The notes: generated by a model from the letters alone, not told the origin. A stretch of 64,000 bases of DNA from JBEHWX01 sp048498995 (GCA_048498995.1 JBEHWX010000022.1:1-64000), one strand, 5' to 3'. Counted from the stretch's first letter, positions 36,490 to 45,650 are shown. Program-made: numbers and translations.

Positions 36490-36996
36490 TCAATCGATAT
36501 GGCGCTTGGTCAGCACCACGGCGCCGACGGCCGCGGCCAGCAGCACCAGGGAGATCATCTCGAAGGGGAAGACGTAGGTCGTGAAGAGTGCCTTGCCGAT
36601 CGTCTCGATCTTGCCGTTCTCGATGAAACGGGCGTTGACCGGGCTGCCGTAGCTGCTCCGGGTGAGACCGAAGATGATGGCGCTGCCGAGCAGGATCGCC
36701 CCGGCCACGCCGAAGCCCTGGCGGGAGGTGATCGCATCGCCCAGCGACTCCTCGCGGCCGAGATTCAGCAGCATGATCACGAAGACCACGAGCACCATGA
36801 TCGCCCCGGCGTAGACCAGGATCTGGATCGCGGCCATGAACTGGGCGTGGAGCGTCAGGTACAGCCCGGCCAGCGAGATGAAGTGCATCACCAGGAACAT
36901 GCTCGCCGAGATCGGGTTCTTCCGCGTGATGACCGCCAATGCGCTGGCCGCCGCCATGATCCCGAGAATCAGGAAAAGGGTCAGTTCGATGCTCAT
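36490..36996 (-). CDS. nuoJ: NADH-quinone oxidoreductase subunit J
   Basis: NuoJ is a membrane subunit of complex I. The protein has 168 residues and five helices, with the family segment YAGAIMVLVVFVIMLLNLG in the third. The ATG at 36996 starts directly at the first helix. nuoI and earlier genes are absent upstream, where a lower-GC insert begins, so this pair is separated from the rest of the complex I genes. Confidence 0.94.
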   Translation of the reverse strand: MSIELTLFLILGIMAAASALAVITRKNPISASMFLVMHFISLAGLYLTLHAQFMAAIQILVYAGAIMVLVVFVIMLLNLGREESLGDAITSRQGFGVAGAILLGSAIIFGLTRSSYGSPVNARFIENGKIETIGKALFTTYVFPFEMISLVLLAAAVGAVVLTKRHID

Positions 36997-37153
36997 CGAG
37001 GGAGTTCGGACTCAGTCAAATAGAGAAGTCGGTTCGCCGGCGTTCCGCTCCCCCCGAGTCGGGTGGAACGGCGCCATGCGTGGATAGGGGGGCAAACTTA
37101 CCGAAGTGCGGGGGAAGAAACAATCGTGGGGGTTGGTGGCGTGAGGCAGCGGG

Positions 37154-37759
37154 TTACTCCCCACCCTCCGCCTCAATCGCCTCAATGAGAGGTTTGAGAT
37201 CGAAGTACATCGTTCTATGGGGCTGAGGGGGAGGTAATGGTTCATCAGGGTCAGCAAACCTAAAGCCGAACTTCTGATAGAAGGTCGTTGCGTCAGCGGG
37301 CTCATTCGAGTCATTAGGATCGTAGAGAGCATCAACGGTAACGAACCGCACACCTATCATTGGAGCTATTTCCGTTGCGATATACTCTAGGGCCCAATCG
37401 ACCAACCGGGTTCCGGAGCGCTTAGCGCGGTGATCCGCAGCGAGGAGACCAATCTTGACAGCGGGGAATGTGCGGTAGGGGACGCTTTCGTCAGATAGAA
37501 GCTTATGCGCAACCTCCAACTCGTCAGCCTGTAAGGTGATGTACGCTACCAGGGAAGGTTGATCGCCGTGTGTGATGGTCCAGCACTTACAGAGATGGGT
37601 GCGAACGTCGCGCTCGACTCGACCATCTTTCCAGAAATTTCTAAAGTCACTTCGGTTGCACTTAAACCCCTCATGGGAGCAAGTCACATGAGGGGCCCAG
37701 GGCAAAACGTCCGCCGCCTCGAAGCTAATGTTTGCGTACTTTGGAAGTTTGTTTGCCAT
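37154..37759 (-). CDS. GNAT-family acetyltransferase, possible TacT-like toxin
   Basis: The 201-residue protein has a GNAT fold with acetyl-CoA loop ADHRAKRSGTRLVDWAL and the late FYQKFGF motif. The core order (KIGLLA-DHR..SGTRLVDWAL...VTVDA...FYQKFGF) is that of TacT-type toxins, which acetylate charged tRNA, but it is longer by an N-terminal Cys/His-containing extension. The ATG at 37759 overlaps the end of the small gene upstream by 35 bases, the usual antitoxin-toxin order. Its base composition is clearly lower in GC than the neighbours, suggesting transfer. A plain metabolic acetyltransferase is the main alternative. Confidence 0.7.
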   Translation of the reverse strand: MANKLPKYANISFEAADVLPWAPHVTCSHEGFKCNRSDFRNFWKDGRVERDVRTHLCKCWTITHGDQPSLVAYITLQADELEVAHKLLSDESVPYRTFPAVKIGLLAADHRAKRSGTRLVDWALEYIATEIAPMIGVRFVTVDALYDPNDSNEPADATTFYQKFGFRFADPDEPLPPPQPHRTMYFDLKPLIEAIEAEGGE

Positions 37760-37916
37760 TGGTGCTCTGGCTGCTTCGACGGCGCGCCAAGATACGAGCA
37801 ATCGTATCCTGCGCATCTTGATTCGTCAGGCTAGAGCCGGTATCGATGGCATTCAGCAGCAGCTCTGCCTCTTTTCCAGCCACAGGCCTTGATATGGTTT
37901 GATCTGGATACTTCAT
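37725..37916 (-). CDS. Small protein upstream of the GNAT gene, possible antitoxin
   Basis: The 63-residue protein starts at the ATG at 37916, which has an AGGAG ribosome-binding site (complement of CTCCT at 37926-37930) 9 bases upstream. An earlier ATG at 37955 is also possible. It is polar with a basic tail (ARRRSSQSTNGKQTSKVRKH). It is not recognisably the ribbon-helix-helix DUF1778 antitoxin usual for TacT. Its overlap with the acetyltransferase start suggests coupled translation. Antitoxin function is inferred from position only. Confidence 0.5.
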   Translation of the reverse strand: MKYPDQTISRPVAGKEAELLLNAIDTGSSLTNQDAQDTIARILARRRSSQSTNGKQTSKVRKH

Positions 37917-38011
37917 GGCTAAATACTCCTGCTTATCAACTCTTGCCCCCACCATCCCTCTCCATGTTCACTCCTGTTGCAAACACATAGGATCTAACAG
38001 CAACGAACACA

Positions 38012-38032
38012 ATATAAGTGTGTTACTTATAT
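38012..38032. promoter_or_regulatory. Inverted repeat upstream of the small gene/GNAT pair
   Basis: ATATAAGT (38012-38019) and ACTTATAT (38025-38032) are perfect inverted copies around a 5-base spacer, roughly 95 bases upstream of the small gene start. This is a plausible operator for autoregulation. Confidence 0.5.
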
Positions 38033-38070
38033 GACGCTATGGCCTTAACAACACGTTAGCAAGAGACCGC

Positions 38071-38088
38071 CATCTTGTTAACAAGATG
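38071..38088. promoter_or_regulatory. 18-bp perfect palindrome
   Basis: CATCTTGTTAACAAGATG is a perfect palindrome. The word GTTAGC(A/G)AG occurs on both sides of it (38055 and 38088). It looks like a protein-binding site in the lower-GC insert. Confidence 0.55.
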
Positions 38089-38700
38089 TTAGCGAGGCGC
38101 TTTCAAGATCAGGTTAGGGCGATTTGGATGCCAGATGGGCCCCGTTCAGAATCCCCCAACGGGGCCCGAATCGCGGCTTTAGGTTATAACGGTTATAGCT
38201 TGGCTCTCTTCCCTCTCCTTCAGCTCAGCCTACACCACCCCTAGCTCATCCCGGAGCAGATCACAGGTATGGGAGCGTTCGGTGGTGTGGGGGCTGCACT
38301 CGGCTCCGTCAGTGGCGAGAGCATCACCTAGGCAGTCGAGGACGGATCGTATCCGTTGAAGTCGAACCAGTACGGGAGCGTCGCGGGAGGTGGCCCGATC
38401 GGTTGCGGGCTGCTGGCGTCTGAGTGGATGGTGATAGCGTGCTCGGAATGGAGGCCCAACCGCTTCCGCACCACGCTAATAGCGCCCCGGACCTTACGGC
38501 ATCCGGGACGGTTGAGCCTTCATGGAGAGATGGAGTCGGCAGCATCGTTGGGGGAACGCGGCATGTAACGTGTTCGGAATCACCTCCAATCGATCCGGCA
38601 ACACTATGACCCCATAGCTAATAAAATCTGCGAATGCAGGCATCAGCAAACCGAGACACTACTATCACCCGTCGGCGTGCCGGTCGACATGCCGACCGGC
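38089..38700. other. Lower-GC intergenic stretch with a 10-bp hairpin, no recognised gene
   Basis: The hairpin GGGCCCCGTT/AACGGGGCCC (38137-38146 with 38158-38167) stands out, followed by the direct repeat GGTTATAACGGTTATA at about 38183. The remainder to the plsC-like stop has short open frames without coding signs. It may be remnant DNA of the insert that holds the GNAT gene. Confidence 0.5.
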
Positions 38701-39429
38701 TCATCCCCGGCTCCGCCGGGCGCGGCGCCCATCCTCCAGAAGCTCCTCGATCCCGGCGCGGACTTCCGCCTGCAGCGCCCCCTCCTCGGCCCGGTTGAGC
38801 GAGCCCTTCGGCACGATCGGCCGTCCCACGATCACCTCGATCCGCCCCGGCTTCACCTTCAGCGTGTCGCGCGGAAGCAGCTCGTGCGCCCCGACGATCG
38901 CCACCGGCACCAGCGGCACCCCGGACTTGGTCGCCAGCATGAACCCGCCCCGCTTGAACGCCCCGATCTGCCCGTCGGCCGAGCGGGTCCCCTCCGGGAA
39001 GATGATCACCGAGGTTCCCTCCCGGATCTGGGAGGCGGCCTTCTCGATGCTGGCCATCGCGTTGCGCGCGTCGGCGCGGTCGATCAGGATGTAGGGACCG
39101 TACTTGAGGCTCCAGCCGAAGAACGGAATCTTCCCCAGCTCCTCCTTGAAGATGAAACGGACGTCGTCCGGAAGGGTGGCCCCGATCGCGATGATGTCCA
39201 GATAGCTGGAGTGGTTGGCCAGATAGACGTAGTTGCTCGAGAAGTCCAGGTTCTCCGTCCCCCTGACGCTGACCTTGACCCGGAAGAGCCAGAGGAGCGC
39301 GCGCGACCACTGCCGCATCAGCGTGTGGTAGCTTTTGCCGCTGGAATCGAGCCGCGCGGCCACGATGGAGACGATCGCGTAGTAGAGCGTGACCAGTATG
39401 ACGAACGGAACCGCCAGATAGAAGAGCAT
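38701..39429 (-). CDS. 1-acyl-sn-glycerol-3-phosphate acyltransferase (PlsC family)
   Basis: This 242-residue membrane-associated acyltransferase should convert lysophosphatidate to phosphatidate in phospholipid synthesis. An N-terminal hydrophobic segment (1-25) precedes the catalytic NHSSYLD with H73 and D78. The substrate-binding FPEGTRS is at about 144-150, and VPVAIVGAHELLP is the fourth conserved block. The ATG at 39429 starts at the membrane segment. A second family member lies just upstream on the same strand. The C-terminal tail is Arg-rich. Confidence 0.92.
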   Translation of the reverse strand: MLFYLAVPFVILVTLYYAIVSIVAARLDSSGKSYHTLMRQWSRALLWLFRVKVSVRGTENLDFSSNYVYLANHSSYLDIIAIGATLPDDVRFIFKEELGKIPFFGWSLKYGPYILIDRADARNAMASIEKAASQIREGTSVIIFPEGTRSADGQIGAFKRGGFMLATKSGVPLVPVAIVGAHELLPRDTLKVKPGRIEVIVGRPIVPKGSLNRAEEGALQAEVRAGIEELLEDGRRARRSRG

Positions 39430-39538
39430 GCCGGATCGGAGAAATGGACGTGTCGGGGGACCCGAATCTAACAAGGAACATCGTCCGGGAGAAGCCGCCG
39501 GGACCCTTGAAGTAGCGATATCCTTCGGAAATGTGCCG

Positions 39539-40378
39539 CTATTCCCCTCTTCCCGTGATCCTTCGCGCGATCCGCTTGGCGCGCCGCCATTGCCGGTTGA
39601 TCGAGATCCGTCCCTTCAGCAGAAGCTCGAACTCCTCGGTCCGTTCGGCCAGTATGTCGTCGCGCAGCCGGTCGACCTCCGCGGTGAGCGCCCTCTCGAT
39701 CTCGCGGTTGAGCTCCCGGGCGTGGATCCGCTCCCCGGCCGGCAGCCGGAATGGCTCCCCGACGCTGATCCAGCCGCCGGGGCGCTCCTCCCGGAAGAGC
39801 TCGTAGCGGAAGGCGACCGGTATGATCGTGCAGGGGGCGATCCGCGCGGCCAGACGCGCCGCGCCGCTCTGACAGCGGATCGGACGGCTCTCGCCATGGA
39901 CGATCTCCCCCTGCGGGTAGATCCAGATCACCCGCCGCCGCCCGGCCATCAGGCAGGCCGCGTACTCGATCGAGCGCATCGCCGAGCGGGGATTCGCCCG
40001 GTCGATCGAGAAGGCGCCGACGCGACGAAAAAAGGGATGCGCCTCCACTTCCGGGAGCGTCATCATAGCATAGACGTCGTGACCGAGGATACGGTGGGAG
40101 ATGATGATCGGCATCGCCGCGTCCCACCAGGAGGTGTGGTTGGCCACGATGATCAGGGGGCCGATGCCGTCGCCATCCGGCGGGGCGTCGATGCTCCAGG
40201 GGCGGAGCCGGTCGAGGCCGCGGACGCGGATCGCGTGAAAAGTCCCATGAGCCCGTCGCTCGAAATAGGCGGAGATGATTCGGATCAGGGGTCGGGAAGG
40301 GCGCGCCGTCAGCATGCGGAAGGGTACGGGATTGACAAATTGAGGCTGTTGAAGGTCTTGTCCTTGACTATTTTCCAT
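39539..40378 (-). CDS. Lysophospholipid acyltransferase family protein
   Basis: The 279-residue acyltransferase has the catalytic NHTSWWD (H81, D86) and YPQGE at 154-158 in place of the usual FPEGT, plus IIPVAFRYELF. The YPQGE variant suggests a different acceptor from glycerolipid PlsC, possibly a glycolipid or carotenoid glycoside; this is inference. The ATG at 40378 follows a run without homology. It is divergent from the heme operon that begins 155 bases away. Confidence 0.85.
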   Translation of the reverse strand: MENSQGQDLQQPQFVNPVPFRMLTARPSRPLIRIISAYFERRAHGTFHAIRVRGLDRLRPWSIDAPPDGDGIGPLIIVANHTSWWDAAMPIIISHRILGHDVYAMMTLPEVEAHPFFRRVGAFSIDRANPRSAMRSIEYAACLMAGRRRVIWIYPQGEIVHGESRPIRCQSGAARLAARIAPCTIIPVAFRYELFREERPGGWISVGEPFRLPAGERIHARELNREIERALTAEVDRLRDDILAERTEEFELLLKGRISINRQWRRAKRIARRITGRGE

Positions 40379-40532
40379 GCCATCGATCGTCCCCCCTCCA
40401 GACCCGGGAACATTCCGGGGCTCGACGACGTTCCGTACCGGCGATGCCGTCGACGACCGATCGGGAGAGCATATCTCCTCGCGGTGAGGCCGATGACCGG
40501 TCGGCTCGGCGGGGAATTCCGTGGGAGAAGCT

Positions 40533-41588
40533 ATGCGAAAGATCGGCGTTATACTACTGAACCTCGGCGGCCCGACGTCGCTCGATGCGATCCGTCCCTT
40601 TCTGACCAATCTCTTTCTCGATCCCGAGATCATCCGGATCCCCCTTCCGCCTCCGTTCGACCGGCTGTTTCCCCGGCGGCTCTTCGCCGAGTTCGTTGCC
40701 CGGCGCCGGACCCCGCAGGTGCGGCCGAACTACGAGATGATCGGCGGAAAGTCTCCGCTGCTGGAGCGGACCGAGGAGCAGGCGCGCGCCCTGAGCGCGG
40801 AGCTCGGGCGGAGGCTGGCCGGCCGCGCCGAGATCACCGTCAAGCTCGGCATGCGCTACTGGCATCCGTTCACCGCCGAATCCGCCGATCAGCTCCGCGC
40901 CGAGGGGATCGGCGACGTGGTGCTCCTTCCGCTCTATCCGCAATTCTCCCGGACCACGACCGGCTCGAGCTTCAAGGAGTGGCACCGTCTGAACCGGGAG
41001 CGCTACGGCGGCGGATTCCGCGCCCTCGAGATTCAGGACTATCACCTGCACCCGGCCTACATCGCCTCGATCAACGAGCGGATCGACGCCACGCTGCGCG
41101 ACCGGTTCACCCCGGAGGAGCGCAAGGGGCTGCATCTGCTCTTCTCCGCCCATGGCACGCCGATCGCGGACGTCGAGGCCGGCGATCCCTACTCGGGGCA
41201 GATCGCCGCGAGCGTGGCGGCGGTGATGGCCGCCCGCGGGAACGATTATCCGCATCACCTCTCCTTCCAGAGCCGCGTCGGCCCGGTCCGGTGGCTCGAG
41301 CCCTACACGCAGGACATGCTGGCCCGGCTCGGGGCCGAGGGGGTACGGACGCTGCTGGTGGTGCCGATCGCCTTCGTGACCGATCATATCGAGACGCTCC
41401 ACGAGCTCGATATCGAGCTGCGGCACGTGGCCTCGGAGGCGGGGATCGGCAAGTACGAGGTGATGTACGCGTTGAACGATACGCCGGCTTTCATCGGCGC
41501 CCTGGCCGACGTGGTCGAGGAGCGCCTGGCCGGAGAGCTCGAAGGATCACAGGAGAGCGAGACTTCCCATCGTGAACAGAAGCGTTGA
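40533..41588 (+). CDS. hemH: Ferrochelatase
   Basis: HemH inserts iron into protoporphyrin IX (or coproporphyrin) in the last steps of heme synthesis. The 351-residue protein shows LLNLGGP at the N terminus, the catalytic SAHGTP, QSRVGPVRWLEP and the FVTDHIETLHELD block with the conserved His and Glu. The ATG at 40533 has GGAGAA just upstream, better than the GTG at 40521. It is first in a four-gene heme operon and overlaps hemY by 17 bases. Confidence 0.96.
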   Translation: MRKIGVILLNLGGPTSLDAIRPFLTNLFLDPEIIRIPLPPPFDRLFPRRLFAEFVARRRTPQVRPNYEMIGGKSPLLERTEEQARALSAELGRRLAGRAEITVKLGMRYWHPFTAESADQLRAEGIGDVVLLPLYPQFSRTTTGSSFKEWHRLNRERYGGGFRALEIQDYHLHPAYIASINERIDATLRDRFTPEERKGLHLLFSAHGTPIADVEAGDPYSGQIAASVAAVMAARGNDYPHHLSFQSRVGPVRWLEPYTQDMLARLGAEGVRTLLVVPIAFVTDHIETLHELDIELRHVASEAGIGKYEVMYALNDTPAFIGALADVVEERLAGELEGSQESETSHREQKR

Positions 41589-43005
41589 TACGGTCATCGT
41601 CGGCGGAGGCATCTCCGGGGCGGCGGCACTTCACTGGCTGGCCCGCGCCGGCGTCGATGTGCTCCTGGTGGAGCGCGAGAGCCGCCTCGGCGGCGTGATC
41701 GGCTCGTACCGCAACGAGCTCGGCGCGCTGGTCGAGACCGGCCCGAACTCCGTGCAGATGAACGCGCCGGAGCTGGATGAGCTGATCGCCGATCTCGGGC
41801 TGACCGAGGAGCTGCTGACCGCCGATCCGGCCGCGTCCAACCGCTACGTGATGCGCGGGGGACGGCTGATCCCGGTTCCGACCGGACCGAAGGCGTTCCT
41901 CGCCACCCCTCTGTTCACCGCCGGGGCCAAGCTCCGGATGCTGCGCGAGCTCTTCGTGCCGGCCGCGCCGGCCGGGACCGAGGAGAGCGTGGCCGCGTTC
42001 GTTGAGCGCCGGCTCGGCCGCGAGGTGCTCGATTACGCGGTGAGCCCGTTCGTCTCCGGCGTCTATGCCGGACGTCCCGAGCAGCTTTCGATGCGCCACG
42101 CGTTCCCGAGGCTCCACACGCTCGAGGCCGAGCATGGCGGGCTGATCCGCGGCATGCTGGCCCGCGCCCGCGCCGCCAGAAAGTCCCGCAAGAAAGGGGA
42201 GCCCCGTCGCTCGTCCCGCCTGGCGGCGTTCGCCGAGGGGATGGAGACGCTGCCGCGCGAGATCGCCCGTCGCTGGCGGAACCGCCTGCTGCTCGGCGCG
42301 CCGGTCCGCTCCATCGAGCCGGCCGGCGAGGGATGGCGCGTCTTCGTCGGAGGGGAGACGATCGAGGCGCGCCGCGTGATCATCGCCGCGGACGCGGCAA
42401 CCGCCGCCGCGCTGATCGATCCGTTCGATCACGAGGGCGCGCGCGCGCTGGCCGGCATCGAGTATCCGCCGATCGCCTCGGTGGTCAGCCTCTACGCCCG
42501 CACCGCGATCGACCATCCGCTGGACGGGTTCGGCCTGCTGATCCCGGAGCGGGAGCGGCGTCCGATCCTCGGCACCATCTTCTCCTCCACCCTCTTTCCG
42601 AACCGTGCCCCCGAGGGCTACGTGGCCCTGACCACGTTCGTCGGCGGGGCGCGTCAGCCGGCGCTGGCCGGCGGCTCCCGCGAGGAGATCGAGACGCTGG
42701 TGCACACCGAGCTCAGGAAGATTCTCGGCATCGGCGCCAAGCCCCGCTCGGTCGACGTGCGGGTCTGGCGCCGCGCCATCCCGCAGTATGCGATCGGCTA
42801 CGGCGCCGTGATCGAGGCGATCGAGCGCTCCGAGGCCAGGCTCCCCGGCCTGCACCTGCTCGGCAATTATCGCGGCGGCGTCTCGGTGGGGGACTGCGTC
42901 CGCTCCGCCTTCGAGCTGGCCTCGGCGATCGTCGCCCGCCGGCGGGAGGCCGAGCGGGGCGTGCCGGACGAGCCGGAGCCGGCCGTCCGCGTCGATGAGG
43001 ATTGA
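41572..43005 (+). CDS. hemY: Oxygen-dependent protoporphyrinogen/coproporphyrinogen oxidase
   Basis: This FAD enzyme oxidises protoporphyrinogen IX (or coproporphyrinogen III) with oxygen. The 477-residue protein has the FAD-binding VIVGGGISGAAALHWL at the N terminus, the following VERESRLGG, a membrane/substrate domain in the middle and the C-terminal FAD loop GNYRGGVSVGDCVRSA. The start is the GTG at 41572, inside the end of hemH. The order hemH-hemY is common and implies aerobic heme synthesis. Confidence 0.94.
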   Translation: MNRSVDTVIVGGGISGAAALHWLARAGVDVLLVERESRLGGVIGSYRNELGALVETGPNSVQMNAPELDELIADLGLTEELLTADPAASNRYVMRGGRLIPVPTGPKAFLATPLFTAGAKLRMLRELFVPAAPAGTEESVAAFVERRLGREVLDYAVSPFVSGVYAGRPEQLSMRHAFPRLHTLEAEHGGLIRGMLARARAARKSRKKGEPRRSSRLAAFAEGMETLPREIARRWRNRLLLGAPVRSIEPAGEGWRVFVGGETIEARRVIIAADAATAAALIDPFDHEGARALAGIEYPPIASVVSLYARTAIDHPLDGFGLLIPERERRPILGTIFSSTLFPNRAPEGYVALTTFVGGARQPALAGGSREEIETLVHTELRKILGIGAKPRSVDVRVWRRAIPQYAIGYGAVIEAIERSEARLPGLHLLGNYRGGVSVGDCVRSAFELASAIVARRREAERGVPDEPEPAVRVDED

Positions 43006-43008
43006 TCC

Positions 43009-44076
43009 GTGTCCGCGTCCGGCGCCTCGGCGGCCCGGCGCGATGGTATGTCGAATGTACAGTTGGATGCTCAGATGAGAGATGTCATGTCACGGCAGGG
43101 GACCGGCTTTCCCGATGTCCGCCCCCGTCGCCTGCGGCGGACCGCCGCGATCCGCGAGCTGGTGCGGGAGACCCGGCTCGACCCCTCCAATTTCGTCGCC
43201 CCCCTCTTCATCGTTCCCGGAGCCGGCGTGCGCAACGAGGTCCGCTCGATGCCCGAGGTGTTCCAGCTTTCGGTGGACGAGGCGGTGCGCGAGTGCGCCA
43301 CGCTCCTGGAGCTCGGCGTCCGCTCGGTGATCCTCTTCGGCATTCCCGAGGAGAAGGATCCGCGCGGCACCGGCGCCTACGACGAGCGGGGGATCGTGCA
43401 GCGGGCCGTGCGCGCCATCAAGGAGGCGCTGCCGGAGATGCTGGTGATCACCGACGTCTGCCTGTGCGAGTATACCGACCACGGCCACTGCGGCCTGCTC
43501 GACGGCGAGGAGATCCTGAACGACCCGTCGCTCGAGCTGCTGGCCCGCACCGCGCTCTCGCATGCGGCCGCCGGCGCCGATATCGTGGCCCCCTCCGACA
43601 TGATGGACGGCCGCGTGGCGGCGATGCGCCATCTGCTGGACGACGAGGGATATTCCGGCGTGCCGATCATCTCCTACGCGGTCAAGTACGCCAGCGGCTT
43701 CTACGGTCCGTTCCGGGACGCGGCGCACTCCACGCCGAGCTTCGGCGACCGGCGCTCGCATCAGATGGACCCCTCCAACGCCCGCGAGGCGATGAAGGAG
43801 GCGCGGCTCGATCTGGCCGAGGGGGCCGACATCCTGATGGTGAAGCCGGCGCTCCCCTGCCTCGATATCATCAGCTCGCTCTACGCCTCGACCGACGTGC
43901 CGATCGCGGCCTATCAGGTCTCCGGAGAGTACGCCATGATCCACGCCGCCGCCCGCAATGGCTGGCTGGATCTGGAGACGACGATGATGGAGTCGCTCAC
44001 GGCGATCCGCCGCGCCGGCGCCTCGATCATCCTGACCTATTTCGCCGCCCGCGCGGCGCGGCGACTCAAGGGCTGA
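43009..44076 (+). CDS. hemB: Delta-aminolevulinic acid dehydratase (porphobilinogen synthase)
   Basis: HemB condenses two 5-aminolevulinates to porphobilinogen. The zinc-type site DVCLCEYTDHGHCG with three Cys is present. The active-site lysines lie in YAVKYASGFYGPF and MVKPALPCLD. The annotated GTG at 43009 lies 3 bases after the hemY stop; ATGs at 43048, 43075 and 43087 are also possible because the first 35 residues precede the conserved RPRRLRRT block. About 320 residues are well conserved. Confidence 0.95.
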   Translation: MSASGASAARRDGMSNVQLDAQMRDVMSRQGTGFPDVRPRRLRRTAAIRELVRETRLDPSNFVAPLFIVPGAGVRNEVRSMPEVFQLSVDEAVRECATLLELGVRSVILFGIPEEKDPRGTGAYDERGIVQRAVRAIKEALPEMLVITDVCLCEYTDHGHCGLLDGEEILNDPSLELLARTALSHAAAGADIVAPSDMMDGRVAAMRHLLDDEGYSGVPIISYAVKYASGFYGPFRDAAHSTPSFGDRRSHQMDPSNAREAMKEARLDLAEGADILMVKPALPCLDIISSLYASTDVPIAAYQVSGEYAMIHAAARNGWLDLETTMMESLTAIRRAGASIILTYFAARAARRLKG

Positions 44077-44252
44077 CGCTCCTCGCCGCGGCCGCGGGGG
44101 ATCTCCCGAGGGCGTGCCGCCGCCGGCATCGCCCGCGTCGACGGCGCGCGTCCGGATGCCCGGGATCGCGCGTCCGACATCTCTTCACGAACATTCCAGG
44201 GGCGGGGAGCTCGGGTGAGCTCCCTTCCGGTTCGCTACACCTCTACGATCGT

Positions 44253-45650
44253 ATGTCCGACATGGCAACTCAGACGACCAGCGGCGCCCTGTTCGACCGC
44301 GCGCTCCGGGTGATCCCCGGAGGGGTGAACTCTCCGGTCCGTGGCTTCGGCGCGGTGGGGGGAACCCCGATCTTCTTCGAGAGCGCCGCCGGCGCCTATC
44401 TGGTCGATGCCGACGGGAACCGCTACGTCGACTACGTCGGCTCGTGGGGACCGTTCATCCTCGGCCACGGCCACCCGCGCGTGATCCGCGCCATCCACGA
44501 GCAGGCCGATCGCGCCACGAGCTTCGGCGCTCCCTCCCGACTGGAGGTGGAGATGGCCGAGCTTCTGACCGGCCTGATCCCCGGCCTCGACCTGGTGCGC
44601 CTGGTCTCCAGCGGCACCGAGGCCACGATGTCCGCCGTGCGCCTGGCGCGCGGCTATACCGGACGCGACAAGATGATCAAGTTCGAGGGGTGCTATCACG
44701 GCCACGGCGATTCCTTCCTGATCAAGGCCGGCAGCGGCATGCTCACGCACGGCGCGCCGAGCTCCCCGGGCATCACGAAGGGGACCGCGGAGGATACGCT
44801 GGTGGCGACCTACAACGACATCGCGTCGGTCCGCGCGCTCTTCGACGCCAATCCTGATGATATCGCCGCGGTGATCATCGAGCCGGTCGGCGGCAACATG
44901 GGGGTGGTCCCGGCCACGCCGGCGTTCCTGGCCGAGCTTCGCGCCCTGACCTCCGAGCGGGGGACGGTGCTGATCTTCGACGAGGTGATGACCGGCTTCC
45001 GCGTGGCGCTCCGCGGCGCCGCGGCGCTCTACGGCATCGAGCCGGACATGGTCACCTTCGGCAAGATCATCGGCGGCGGGCTGCCAGTTGCCGCCTATGG
45101 AGGGCGCCGCGAGATCATGAGCGTGGTCTCGCCGCTCGGGTCGGTCTACCAGGCCGGCACCCTTTCGGGAAATCCGCTGGCGGTGGCCGCCGGACTGGAG
45201 ACGCTTCGGGTGCTGGTGGAGGAGAGCCCGTACGAGGCGCTGGAGCGCTCGGCCGAGCGGCTGGTGGCCGGCCTCGAGGAGTCCGCGCGCCGCCATGGCG
45301 TGCCGGCCAGCTTCAACCGCGTCGGATCGATGTTCACCCTCTTCTTCACCGATCGTCCCGTGGTCGATTTCGCCGGCGCCATATCGAGCGACACGGCGAT
45401 GTTCGGCCGCTTCTTCCACGCAATGCTCCGGCGCGGCATCTACCTGCCGCCGTCGCAGTTCGAGGCGTGGTTCCTCTCCTCGGCGCACACCGACGTGGAG
45501 ATCGAGCGGACCATCGAGGCGGCCGACGCCGCGCTGGCCGAGGCTGCTTCCGAGCGGGCCGCGTCCGTGCCGGCCGCGTCCGTGCCGGCCCCATCCGTGC
45601 CGGCCGGCGATGCCACGGCCGACGGCGCCGCTGCCGGCTCCGGCACGTGA
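44253..45650 (+). CDS. hemL: Glutamate-1-semialdehyde 2,1-aminomutase
   Basis: HemL is a PLP enzyme that forms 5-aminolevulinate in the C5 pathway. The 465-residue protein has the N-terminal IPGGVNSPVRGF, SSGTEATMSAVRLARGYTGR, the PLP aspartate in IFDEVMTGFR and the PLP lysine in TFGKIIGGGLPVAAYGG. I start at the ATG at 44253 (MSDMATQ); the frame is open further upstream through hemB, but as a shadow. The tail beyond residue 430 is a low-complexity Ala/Pro extension with three repeats of A-x-SVP, not usual in the family. It is the last gene of the heme operon. Confidence 0.96.
   Translation: MSDMATQTTSGALFDRALRVIPGGVNSPVRGFGAVGGTPIFFESAAGAYLVDADGNRYVDYVGSWGPFILGHGHPRVIRAIHEQADRATSFGAPSRLEVEMAELLTGLIPGLDLVRLVSSGTEATMSAVRLARGYTGRDKMIKFEGCYHGHGDSFLIKAGSGMLTHGAPSSPGITKGTAEDTLVATYNDIASVRALFDANPDDIAAVIIEPVGGNMGVVPATPAFLAELRALTSERGTVLIFDEVMTGFRVALRGAAALYGIEPDMVTFGKIIGGGLPVAAYGGRREIMSVVSPLGSVYQAGTLSGNPLAVAAGLETLRVLVEESPYEALERSAERLVAGLEESARRHGVPASFNRVGSMFTLFFTDRPVVDFAGAISSDTAMFGRFFHAMLRRGIYLPPSQFEAWFLSSAHTDVEIERTIEAADAALAEAASERAASVPAASVPAPSVPAGDATADGAAAGSGT
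45558..45602. repeat. Three 15-bp units in the 3' end of hemL
   Basis: GCCGCGTCCGTGCCG occurs at 45558-45572 and 45573-45587, with a variant at 45588-45602. It encodes the AASVP repeats of the tail. Confidence 0.9.

Noticed and set aside
43002..45650. An 882-codon frame that could be read as a hemB-hemL fusion
   Set aside because: The first 417 codons are a shadow of hemB in another frame. Real HemL homology starts at the ATG at 44253.
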